DNA of 64,000 bases, taken from NCBI GenBank assembly GCA_032229975.1, contig JAVXVG010000052.1:17533-81532 (forward strand), given 5' to 3'. This stretch comes from JAIVGV01 sp032229975 (GTDB taxonomy: Bacteria > Acidobacteriota > Blastocatellia > Pyrinomonadales > Pyrinomonadaceae). The notes beneath the pieces were generated by a model. The model ran no database searches. It was given only the letters and a program-made list of their open reading frames with translations, and was not told the origin of the DNA. The stretch's first letter is position 1. Each line of letters starts with the position of its first letter. Below are positions 52,478 through 60,156 of this stretch, in pieces. A program made the translations under genes and the position numbers.

Positions 52478-54892
52478 ATGAGTGTGCAGAGTGCGGCGCG
52501 AACGCGCGGTCGGATGAAGATGATGGCGAGTCGCAGACTGTCGCAGCTTATGCGCAGCTTGTTAGCCCTGTCGTGCGTGCTGTGCGCGCGGCCCTCGCTT
52601 GCACTATCGCAGACGCACGACGCCGCGCGTCTGACGACTTACGTCGATCCGTTCGTCGGCGCGGACGGCGGCGGCAACACCGTGCCGGGCGCGGCTGTCC
52701 CGTTCGGCTTCGCTAACCCGAGCCCCGACACCGGCCCTAATCCCGATCCTAATCACTGGGACACCTCCGGCTACGAGTCCGACAAGCAGATCATCGGCTT
52801 CTCACAGACGCACGTCTCTGGCACAGGCGGCGAGAGCAAGTATGGCAACTTCCGCATCACGCCGCAGGCGGGCCCCGTCGATCCGAAAGACCTCGCCTCG
52901 CCGAAGCGGGACGAGACCGCCGAGCCCGGCTACTACGCCGTCACGCTGACGAGGCCGAACGTCCGCGCGGAGCTGACGACCACGCGCCTCGTCGCCGTCC
53001 ACCGTTACACCTTCCCCGCCAATGCCGAAGCGCATCTGCTCATCGACGCGGGCTCGGTCGTCTTCACGGGCGGCGGCGCGGGACGAAGACAAACGCCCGT
53101 CGCGACGCGCGCGCGCGTTACCGCGCCGAACCGCATCGAGGGCACGGGCAACTTCATTGGCGGCTGGAACCCTTCGCCGTACACGCTCCACTTCGCGGCG
53201 GAGTTCTCCCGCCCCTTCAAGGCTCATGGCGCTTGGCGCGGCAATGAAGTGTACGCGGGCGCGAGCACGATCTCCGGAGAGCAGACCGCCGCCGGTCTCT
53301 ACGTGACCTTCGACACGGCGAACGCGCGCGCGGTCGAGGTCAAGATCGGCCTCTCCTTCGTCAGCACGGAGAAGGCGCGTGAGAATGTCGCTCGCGAAGC
53401 GGGCACGATAGACTTCGACGAGGTGCGCCATCGGGCCGGGCAGGAGTGGGAGCATGCGCTCTCGAAGATCAAAGTCGAAGGCGGGACTGATGACGAGCGG
53501 CGTATCTTCTACACCGCGCTCTATCGCTCGCATTACATGCCGCACGATCTGACGGGCGAGAATGCTTGGTGGCAATCGAGCGAGCCGCACTACGAAGACT
53601 TCTACGCCATCTGGGACACCTTCCGCACGCTCCACCCGCTGCTCACGCTGATCCAGCCCGCGCGACAGCGCGACATGGTGCGCTCGCTCATCGACACCTA
53701 CAGGCACACCGGTTGGATGCCCGACGCGCGCGTCGCCGGCGCGAACGGTATGACGCAGGGCGGCTCCAACTCCGACGTGCTCATCGCCGACGCGCTCGTT
53801 AAGGGCCTGCGCGGGATCGACTACGCCACTGCTTATCGTGCGATGGTCAACAACGCGGAAGTCGAAAGTCCCCGCCCGCTCTACGAGGGGCGCGAACTCG
53901 GTGACTACGTGAAGCGAGGATACCTGAGCGCGGAGCACGAGCGTTCCGCCTCGCGTACAGTCGAGTATGCCTACGACGACTTCTGTATCGGACAGGTCGC
54001 GAGGGCCCTCGGCAGGCCATCCGATTATCAAAAGTATCTCGCTCGATCAAGAAGTTGGGTGAACCTGTGGGACGCGCGGTCGAAAGCGATCCGCCCGCGC
54101 GCGTCGGACGGAGCGTGGATGGAGCCGTTCGATAGGACGAAGCTCTACATGCTCGACTACCCGCGCTTCGTCTGGATGAGCGCGCCCTACTATGAGGGCT
54201 CGGCTTACCAGTATTCTACTTTCGTCCCGCACGACGCGCGGGCACTGGTCAACGTGGTCGGCGGCGACGAGGCGTTCGTCAAGTGGCTCGACATTTTTTT
54301 CGGCGACGCGCCGGGCGAAGAGATGCTACGGCGCGAGGGCCTCTACACACACGTCAACGAGCCTGACTTGCTCGCCGCATTCCTCTACGTCCACGCCGGT
54401 CGCGCAGACAAGACGCAGACGCGCGTCCGTCGTCTAATGAGCGAAGAGTACCGCACGGGGCGCGCTGGCTTGCCGGGCAACGACGACTCCGGCACGATGT
54501 CTTCGTGGTATGTCTGGAACGCCATCGGGCTCTACCCGAACGCGGGGCAAAACTTCTACTACGTTGGCAGCCCGCTCTTCACACGCGCCCGCATCGATCT
54601 CGGCGGCGGTCGCGCCTTCTTCATTGAAGCCCCTGCGACATCGGCGGCAAACCGTTACGTCCGCGCCGCGACGCTCGACGGGCGGGCGATCGACCGCGCG
54701 TGGCTGACGCACGCGGAGATCGTGCGCGGCGGGCGACTCGTGCTCCAGATGAGCGACCGGCCCTCCGGGTGGGGCGGTGGAAATCGTCCGCCCTCACTGG
54801 CCCTACCGCGTCCTAGTGGTCAGTCGGGCGCAGTCTCAGACATCGCCACGCCGCGTCATAAAAGTTTATTGGCCCTCGGTCGGCATCAGTAA
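52478..54892 (+). CDS. Exported GH92 alpha-mannosidase family enzyme
   Basis: An 804-residue enzyme with a basic N-terminus and a signal segment (LLALSCVLCARPSLALSQ). The N-terminal beta domain begins TTYVDPFVGADGGGNTVPGA and continues GFSQTHVSGTGGESKYGNF. The (alpha/alpha)6 barrel includes EPHYEDFYAIWDTFRTLHPL, NSDVLIADALVKGLRGIDY and the signature GNDDSGTMSSWYVWNAIGLY. These are strong GH92 hallmarks. The family comprises calcium-dependent exo-alpha-mannosidases acting on yeast mannan or N-glycans. The first codon could also be GTG at 52475. It lies 21 bp after GH172, so it belongs to the same transcript. The last 40 residues are low-complexity. Confidence 0.9.
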   Translation: MSVQSAARTRGRMKMMASRRLSQLMRSLLALSCVLCARPSLALSQTHDAARLTTYVDPFVGADGGGNTVPGAAVPFGFANPSPDTGPNPDPNHWDTSGYESDKQIIGFSQTHVSGTGGESKYGNFRITPQAGPVDPKDLASPKRDETAEPGYYAVTLTRPNVRAELTTTRLVAVHRYTFPANAEAHLLIDAGSVVFTGGGAGRRQTPVATRARVTAPNRIEGTGNFIGGWNPSPYTLHFAAEFSRPFKAHGAWRGNEVYAGASTISGEQTAAGLYVTFDTANARAVEVKIGLSFVSTEKARENVAREAGTIDFDEVRHRAGQEWEHALSKIKVEGGTDDERRIFYTALYRSHYMPHDLTGENAWWQSSEPHYEDFYAIWDTFRTLHPLLTLIQPARQRDMVRSLIDTYRHTGWMPDARVAGANGMTQGGSNSDVLIADALVKGLRGIDYATAYRAMVNNAEVESPRPLYEGRELGDYVKRGYLSAEHERSASRTVEYAYDDFCIGQVARALGRPSDYQKYLARSRSWVNLWDARSKAIRPRASDGAWMEPFDRTKLYMLDYPRFVWMSAPYYEGSAYQYSTFVPHDARALVNVVGGDEAFVKWLDIFFGDAPGEEMLRREGLYTHVNEPDLLAAFLYVHAGRADKTQTRVRRLMSEEYRTGRAGLPGNDDSGTMSSWYVWNAIGLYPNAGQNFYYVGSPLFTRARIDLGGGRAFFIEAPATSAANRYVRAATLDGRAIDRAWLTHAEIVRGGRLVLQMSDRPSGWGGGNRPPSLALPRPSGQSGAVSDIATPRHKSLLALGRHQ

Positions 54893-54983
54893 GCATTGAT
54901 AGAGAAGTTCAGGGGCAGGGATTGAAACCCCTGCCACCTGTATTGTTAGAAACTGAATCGGACAAAACAGTGGTGGCCAGATG

Positions 54984-55283
54984 CTACTGCCCGACGACCA
55001 CGTCTCGGATGACGACCCCCGGCAGCAGCCACTCAAGGGGCTTGCCCGATCTCCAACCTGAATCGGTGACCAGCAGCGTACCCTCCGGCACGTGCACGGT
55101 GACGATGCGCCCGGAGTCGAACTCGCGCACCTCGATAGTGCGCGAACGGATGTCGATGCGCGTGACGACGCCGCTAATGATCCGCCGGCTCGCCGACGCG
55201 GAAACTTTCGTCGAAGCGATCACGCCGCAGGTGAGCGTGAAGAGTAGTGCGAGGACGAGTGCGATGCGCTGTAGGTTCTTCAT
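54984..55283 (-). CDS. Small exported protein of unknown function
   Basis: A 99-residue protein with a clear signal peptide (IALVLALLFTLTCGVIAST). The mature part has short beta-rich repeats (ISGVVTRIDIRSRTIEVREF, RIVTVHVPEGTLLVTDSGWR), reminiscent of small OB-like or DUF5666-type domains, but I do not recognise a family. AAGGAGAAG at good spacing before the ATG at 55283 supports the start. It is transcribed opposite to the flanking glycosidase genes. Confidence 0.6.
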   Translation of the reverse strand: MKNLQRIALVLALLFTLTCGVIASTKVSASASRRIISGVVTRIDIRSRTIEVREFDSGRIVTVHVPEGTLLVTDSGWRSGKPLEWLLPGVVIRDVVVGQ

Positions 55284-55483
55284 TTCTACTTCTCCTTAAC
55301 TTGGGCGAAGGGGCAGGTCTTGCCGCCCCGCCGTCTGCACGTTAGTTAAAAAAACTGGCCCATCATCCGAGGCGGCTCAATTACCGCCTCACATAACTAA
55401 CGCGGAAGAGGACGAAAAAAGGGATCAACGCGATCGGCAAGGAAGGCAGGAGATTGAGGGGCCGGTTCTATGACGGAGTTATA

Positions 55484-55496
55484 CCGAACGGTTCGG
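55484..55496. promoter_or_regulatory. Palindromic operator candidate before GH5
   Basis: CCGAAC-G-GTTCGG is a perfect 6-bp inverted repeat with a 1-nt centre, 46 bp upstream of the GH5 ATG. Its place fits a repressor site. No regulator is assigned. A 7-bp hairpin (55369-55375 with 55384-55390) lies further upstream in the same gap. Confidence 0.35.
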
Positions 55497-55541
55497 CGTA
55501 ATATGCGTTGATGCCACGGGCCTTCTCCACATGGTCAGCTT

Positions 55542-56801
55542 ATGTCGTGTCGTAAAAATAAGATCAGAGTAGTCGTCGCGGTCTTCCTCCTGAGCTTCGG
55601 CACTGCTCCCGTCTGTCAGGCGCAGCCGAAATTCGTCACCACGCGCGGCAGAGAGTTTATTGCGCCGGACGGGAGACCGATCTTTTTAAAAGGCATCAAC
55701 CTCGGCAACTGGCTCGTGCCGGAAGGCTACATGTTCAAGTTCAAGTCGGCCAACTCTCCGCGACTGATTCAGACCGTGGTTAATCAACTCGTCGGGGAGG
55801 ATGAGTCGCGACGCTTCTGGAAAACTTACCGGGACAATTACATCACTGAAGACGACATAAGATTCATCAAGCAGTCGGGCCTCAACACTGTCCGCGTCCC
55901 TTTCAGTTATCGCCTGTTCGTGACGGAGGGCCAACCCCGCAGGCTCGAAGGCGTCGGCTACGAGTTGTTGGATCGGATCATCGGCTGGTGCAAGAAGGAG
56001 GGCCTGTATGTCGTCCTCGATATGCACGCCGCGCCGGGAGGTCAGACCGGCGACAACATCGACGACAGTTGGGGCTACCCGTTTCTCTTTGAGAGCCCGG
56101 AGAGTCAGGAGTTGACGGTTAACATCTGGCGGAAGATCGCCGCGCGTTACAGAGACGAGCCGACGGTGCTCGGCTACGATCTGTTAAATGAACCGATCCC
56201 ACATTTCTTCGACACGGGCCACTTCAATCCGAAACTCGAACCTCTCTACCGGAAGATCGTGGCAGGCATCAGGAGCGTGGATAAAAACCACATCATCTTT
56301 CTCGGCGGCGCACAGTGGGACACCAATTTCAAAGTGTTCGGGCCGCCGTTTGACGACAAGCTGGCTTACACGTTTCATAAATACTGGATGGACGTGAAGC
56401 AAGACGCCGTTCAGGAATACGTTGACTTCGGCAACAAGTACAACGTGCCCGTCTGGATGGGCGAGTCGGGCGAAAACACGGACGAGTGGATCGCTTCGTT
56501 CAGGACGTTGCTCGAACGCAACGGGATCGGATGGTGCTTCTGGCCCTACAAGAAAATGGACGCCACATCATGCGTCGCGTCGATCAAGAAGCCTGCGGAG
56601 TGGGACGCGATCATCGCTTTCGCCGATCGTCCGCGCACGACTTTCGAGGAGGTGAGAAACAATCGTCCCCTGAAGGAGCAGGTGGAGAAAGCACTGGCGG
56701 GTTATCTCGAACAGATCAAGTTTAGAAATTGTGAGATCAACGAAGGCTATCTCAGTGCGCTGGGATTGAAGAGAAGTATCTCCAAGCCTCTGCCTCAGTG
56801 A
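55542..56801 (+). CDS. Exported glycoside hydrolase family 5 endoglucanase-like enzyme
   Basis: A 419-residue enzyme with a signal peptide (VVVAVFLLSFGTAPVCQAQ). The TIM barrel shows the GH5 signatures FLKGINLGNWLVPEG, GLNTVRVPFSYRLF, YVVLDMHAAPGGQTGD, the acid/base Glu in GYDLLNEPIPHF and the nucleophile Glu in VWMGESGENTDEW. The aromatic FHKYWMDVK loop and WCFWPYKK near the end line the cleft. The layout resembles exo-beta-1,3-glucanase or endo-beta-1,4-glucanase subfamilies. It ends within a 7-bp overlap with the convergent GH9 gene. Confidence 0.88.
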   Translation: MSCRKNKIRVVVAVFLLSFGTAPVCQAQPKFVTTRGREFIAPDGRPIFLKGINLGNWLVPEGYMFKFKSANSPRLIQTVVNQLVGEDESRRFWKTYRDNYITEDDIRFIKQSGLNTVRVPFSYRLFVTEGQPRRLEGVGYELLDRIIGWCKKEGLYVVLDMHAAPGGQTGDNIDDSWGYPFLFESPESQELTVNIWRKIAARYRDEPTVLGYDLLNEPIPHFFDTGHFNPKLEPLYRKIVAGIRSVDKNHIIFLGGAQWDTNFKVFGPPFDDKLAYTFHKYWMDVKQDAVQEYVDFGNKYNVPVWMGESGENTDEWIASFRTLLERNGIGWCFWPYKKMDATSCVASIKKPAEWDAIIAFADRPRTTFEEVRNNRPLKEQVEKALAGYLEQIKFRNCEINEGYLSALGLKRSISKPLPQ

Positions 56802-58489
56802 CCGGGCAGCGCACCGGCGAGGAGAAAGACGAGCGGAGCGTTCCAGTTGATAGCCACCTCGTTCGTGGCGTAGGACTCCTGCTCGTCGAGGTACATGCGC
56901 GCGGGCGGCAGGTCGGAGAGTTTCCGCATCGCGGGGTCTTGTCGCGAGCGGTTCGGGCCCCCCGACATGAGGCCGGGCCAAGGTTCGGCGTTATCGTCCG
57001 CCGCGCTCGGTCGGTGGTGCGGGTGGCGGAAAGGGTTTTCGCCGAGGCGCGTGACGAAGGAGAGTGAGAAGGTGTTCCTGCCGAGAATGTAGTGAAGGTC
57101 TTCGAGGGCCGCCGCGACGTAGCGCGGGCGTGGGCGCATCGCATTCGCCATCAAGAGCTGCACACCGTAGTTTGCCGCTACACCGTTCGAGCCCCAGACA
57201 TAATCTCTCGTCAACAAACTGTTGCGATAGCCATTGCGGCCCGTGCGCTCGACCGTCTCGTCAGCCGCCTTCAAAGAGCCCTTGCGGATCAACTTGACTG
57301 CTGCTTGATCCTCGCCGCCGCCGAGCACGTAAGTCCACATTGCGAGCGGCGCGACGTTCGCCCACGAAGGCGGCGCGAACGCGTCAGGCCCCTTCGCATA
57401 CTCGCGGAAGTGCGAGAGGAAGTAGCGTTGATACTGATCCTTCTTCGTCGTGCGCCACAATTCGGCTGAAGCCCAGAGTCGCTCATCTCCGCATCGACGG
57501 TCGCCGTACTCGCCGGTCACGATGCGGGCCGGATTGCGGAACAAAACATCAGGATGTTTGTCGAGCCACTTCCATGCGCGCTCGGCTGCGCTCAATGATT
57601 TTTTCGCGTAGGCGTGATCGAAAGGTTCGTAATCGCGCGCGGCCATTGCGGTGACGGCTGCGAAGTCTGCGGTCGCGCAGGAACTCTTGTAAGGCACGGC
57701 CCCCGTGCCGACGACGTAGCTCACCGAGTCGTCTCTCTCCGGCATGACGAACGCGGCGAACTGCTCGCTTGTCTGCTTGTGCCACACGCCGCCGTCTGCG
57801 TCCTGCATGGTGAGCATCCAATCGAGATTCCAACGCACCTCGTCGAGTAGGTCGGGCGTGCGATCATTCGATTCGGGGATGTTGAGATTGATGTTGCGCA
57901 GACGTGCGCCGAACAACTCCCACGTCCAGAGGAGCGTCGCTGTGGAGATGCCTGAGTTGACGATGTAGCGACCGTAGTCGCCTGCGTCGTGCCAGCCGCG
58001 CGCGGACTCGCGAGGGCCGGTCTTACCCGAAGAGACATGGTACGCGCCGCGCAGGTGACAGGCCGCGTGCGTGTAGCCGGGGAACTCTGCGCCGAGATCG
58101 ACGGCCGTGCCGCAACGCTGACCGTAGAAGGCGCGCATCGCGATGTAGAACGCGTGAGCGTACACGTTCGCGCCGACCGAGAAGTCCCAACTCCTGCCAA
58201 CGCCCGGCACGTCCAAGTAGTAACTTCCAGCCTCTTCGAGCTTCGTGAAGTCGGCAGCTTGCACGCGGTCGCCTGAGTCGGCGTCGTCAACCGGCGCGGC
58301 GAGTTTGCCGGAGAAGGCGACTGAATCGTCGCGCGTGCGACGCACGTTGAAGGCGTCGGCGTGATGCGTTGAGACGACGAGGGCCACCTTACGAGCGCGC
58401 ATGAGATAGCCGACTTGATCCACTTTGATCTGCGTGCTCGGCGCGGACGCGACGTTTAGCAGAGAGAAGAGGAGGATGAGCGAGCGCAT
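56795..58489 (-). CDS. Exported glycoside hydrolase family 9 cellulase
   Basis: A 564-residue enzyme with a short signal peptide (LILLFSLLNVASA). An N-terminal immunoglobulin-like CelD_N domain (about 18-105; IKVDQVGYLMRARKVALVV) precedes the (alpha/alpha)6 barrel. The catalytic motifs are GWHDAGDYGRYIV (two Asp of the base), the His in NPFRHPHHRPS, and the acid Glu in SYATNEVAINWNAPLVFLLA near the C-terminus. It probably cleaves cellulose or beta-1,4-glucans. It is the last gene of a minus-strand order GH3, unknown, GH16, GH9, starting 17 bp after the GH16 stop. Confidence 0.9.
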   Translation of the reverse strand: MRSLILLFSLLNVASAPSTQIKVDQVGYLMRARKVALVVSTHHADAFNVRRTRDDSVAFSGKLAAPVDDADSGDRVQAADFTKLEEAGSYYLDVPGVGRSWDFSVGANVYAHAFYIAMRAFYGQRCGTAVDLGAEFPGYTHAACHLRGAYHVSSGKTGPRESARGWHDAGDYGRYIVNSGISTATLLWTWELFGARLRNINLNIPESNDRTPDLLDEVRWNLDWMLTMQDADGGVWHKQTSEQFAAFVMPERDDSVSYVVGTGAVPYKSSCATADFAAVTAMAARDYEPFDHAYAKKSLSAAERAWKWLDKHPDVLFRNPARIVTGEYGDRRCGDERLWASAELWRTTKKDQYQRYFLSHFREYAKGPDAFAPPSWANVAPLAMWTYVLGGGEDQAAVKLIRKGSLKAADETVERTGRNGYRNSLLTRDYVWGSNGVAANYGVQLLMANAMRPRPRYVAAALEDLHYILGRNTFSLSFVTRLGENPFRHPHHRPSAADDNAEPWPGLMSGGPNRSRQDPAMRKLSDLPPARMYLDEQESYATNEVAINWNAPLVFLLAGALPGH

Positions 58490-58506
58490 ATTGCCTGAGA
58501 CAGCTT

Positions 58507-59403
58507 TTAATGGCGCGCGTCGGCGGGACGGCGCAGGTCGCTTCGACGTTCGTAGATGCGGACGTAATCAACTGACATCATCTGCGGCATCGAGGTCGTC
58601 GCGTCCGGGTCGCCGGGCCAGTTGCCGCCGACCGCGAGGTTGAGGATGACGAAGAACGGGTGATCGTAAACCCACTTCGCGCCCGCAGGCAGGTCGGTTG
58701 CCTTTCGCGTCTCGTACAACTCGCCGTCAACATACCAGCGAATCTCTTGCGGCTCCCACTCGACCGCGAAGGTGTGGTAGTCGTCGGCGAAGCGTCTGCC
58801 GCCGGACAAAGTGTACGGCGCGCCGATGCCGTTCGCGCCCGAATAACCGGGCCCGTGAATCGTGCCGTGGACGCGCGAGGGCTCGCGCCCGATGTTCTCC
58901 ATAATGTCGATCTCACCGCAGGAGGGCCAGCCCGTCGAGTCAATATCATCGCCGAGCAGCCAGAAGGCAGGCCACACGCCCTGCCCTGCGGGCAGCTTCA
59001 TGCGCGTCTCGAAACGACCGTGGGCTTGCGTGAACTTCTTCTTCGTCGAGAGTCGCGCCGACGTGTAACGACACTGCCCGTACCAGCACTTGAACTCCGG
59101 CGGCAGCGTCTCCTTGTAGGCTTCGATGACGAGGTGGCCGCGCCCGTCGAGGTAAGCGTTCTTCGTATCGTCCGTGTAGTATTCCAACTCGCGATTGCCC
59201 CAACCCGAGCCGCCGATCTCCGCTCCCCACCTCGCGCGATCAACTCCTGTCCCTTTCGTACCGTTGAACTCGTCGCTCCAGACTAGTCGCCACGCCTGCC
59301 CGCGCGTGACTGTCGTGAGAGACAGCACGAGCAAGAGCGCGAGGACAACAGGCGCGGGTCTTAATAGAAACTTCTTGAACGAGTGGGCCACTGCTCTGCG
59401 CAC
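58507..59403 (-). CDS. Exported glycoside hydrolase family 16 beta-glucanase
   Basis: A 298-residue enzyme with a signal peptide (VVLALLLVLSLTTVTRG). The ConA-like sandwich carries WRLVWSDEFNGTKGTGVD, GRFETRMKLPAGQGVWPAFW and the catalytic motif GEIDIMENIG, giving nucleophile and acid Glu. The extra methionine insertion (EIDIME) is usual for laminarinase-type members. YHTFAVEWEPQEIRWYVDG and FFVILNLAVGGNWPG complete the fold. The likely substrate is beta-1,3- or mixed-linked glucan. It is transcribed between the 213-residue protein and GH9. Confidence 0.92.
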   Translation of the reverse strand: MRRAVAHSFKKFLLRPAPVVLALLLVLSLTTVTRGQAWRLVWSDEFNGTKGTGVDRARWGAEIGGSGWGNRELEYYTDDTKNAYLDGRGHLVIEAYKETLPPEFKCWYGQCRYTSARLSTKKKFTQAHGRFETRMKLPAGQGVWPAFWLLGDDIDSTGWPSCGEIDIMENIGREPSRVHGTIHGPGYSGANGIGAPYTLSGGRRFADDYHTFAVEWEPQEIRWYVDGELYETRKATDLPAGAKWVYDHPFFVILNLAVGGNWPGDPDATTSMPQMMSVDYVRIYERRSDLRRPADARH

Positions 59404-59451
59404 GTCAAAACTCTCGATTCGACGGAGGGATGGGGACGCACGACGCGCCGA

Positions 59452-60093
59452 TCATTTCGACGCCTTGAGGCGTTCGGCGCTTCGCTTGACGTTGTCGCTG
59501 AGTTCGATGATAGCCAGCAGGTCGCCCCCGGCGCTCGCCGCCTTCTGGATGTCCATAGTGCTCGGGTCTTTGAACATCGGGTTGCCGGTGAAGCTGTAGA
59601 TCGTATTGCAGAGTTTGACGAGCGCGCCCTTGATCTGCTCGTCGTCGTAGTCGATCTGCGGCGGCGCGTCCTTCTCCTTCTCTACGGGGGCGGAGGGCAT
59701 CAGAAACGACTTCAGGCGGTTGGCCCGCTTATTGATCTCCGCGGCTTGCTCCGAGATGAGTTTGTAGTCGAGCGGCTTTTTGGCAACGAGGTAATCAACC
59801 ACGTCGTTGCGTATGAGCTGGATGCGCTTGAAGTCTTGCTTCGTCTGATCGATGGCAGCCGCGAGGTGTCGCTGATCCATCCGGCCGCCGACCGATCTGA
59901 TCTCCGCGCTGCGCAGGGCCGCCTCGCGGTTCGTCTGAGCATCCGTGTCGCCCTTCGGGTTTACGATGGCCGGCGCGCCCACCCCTCCCGGCGCACCCTG
60001 TGCCAGAACCGCGCCCGCGCTGATCAATAGCAAAAATGTGGTGGTCACCAGACGACGGATGCTTCTCACCGGCCATGATTGTTGGCGCTTCAT
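59452..60093 (-). CDS. Exported protein of unknown function, 213 residues
   Basis: Not recognised. It has a signal peptide (LVTTTFLLLISAGAVLAQG) and a helical mature part with coiled-coil character (HLAAAIDQTKQDFKRIQLIR, LISEQAAEINKRANRLKSFL). The Pro/Lys linker (about 130-145) is followed by a helical end with LLAIIELSDNVKRSAERLK. No cysteines that would bind haem or metal are seen. AGAGGAGAT just upstream of the ATG at 60093 is a strong ribosome-binding site. It sits inside the glucan operon between GH3 and GH16, with gaps of 63 and 48 bp. Confidence 0.6.
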   Translation of the reverse strand: MKRQQSWPVRSIRRLVTTTFLLLISAGAVLAQGAPGGVGAPAIVNPKGDTDAQTNREAALRSAEIRSVGGRMDQRHLAAAIDQTKQDFKRIQLIRNDVVDYLVAKKPLDYKLISEQAAEINKRANRLKSFLMPSAPVEKEKDAPPQIDYDDEQIKGALVKLCNTIYSFTGNPMFKDPSTMDIQKAASAGGDLLAIIELSDNVKRSAERLKASK

Positions 60094-60156
60094 ATCATCT
60101 CCTCTTAAAACATCACTGCGCGCATAGGCACGCGCGACTGGCGACTTCGTTCATCC

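Noticed and set aside
54922..55299. A 125-residue plus-strand frame between GH92 and GH5
   Set aside because: Antisense to a 99-residue exported protein that has a signal peptide and ribosome-binding site.
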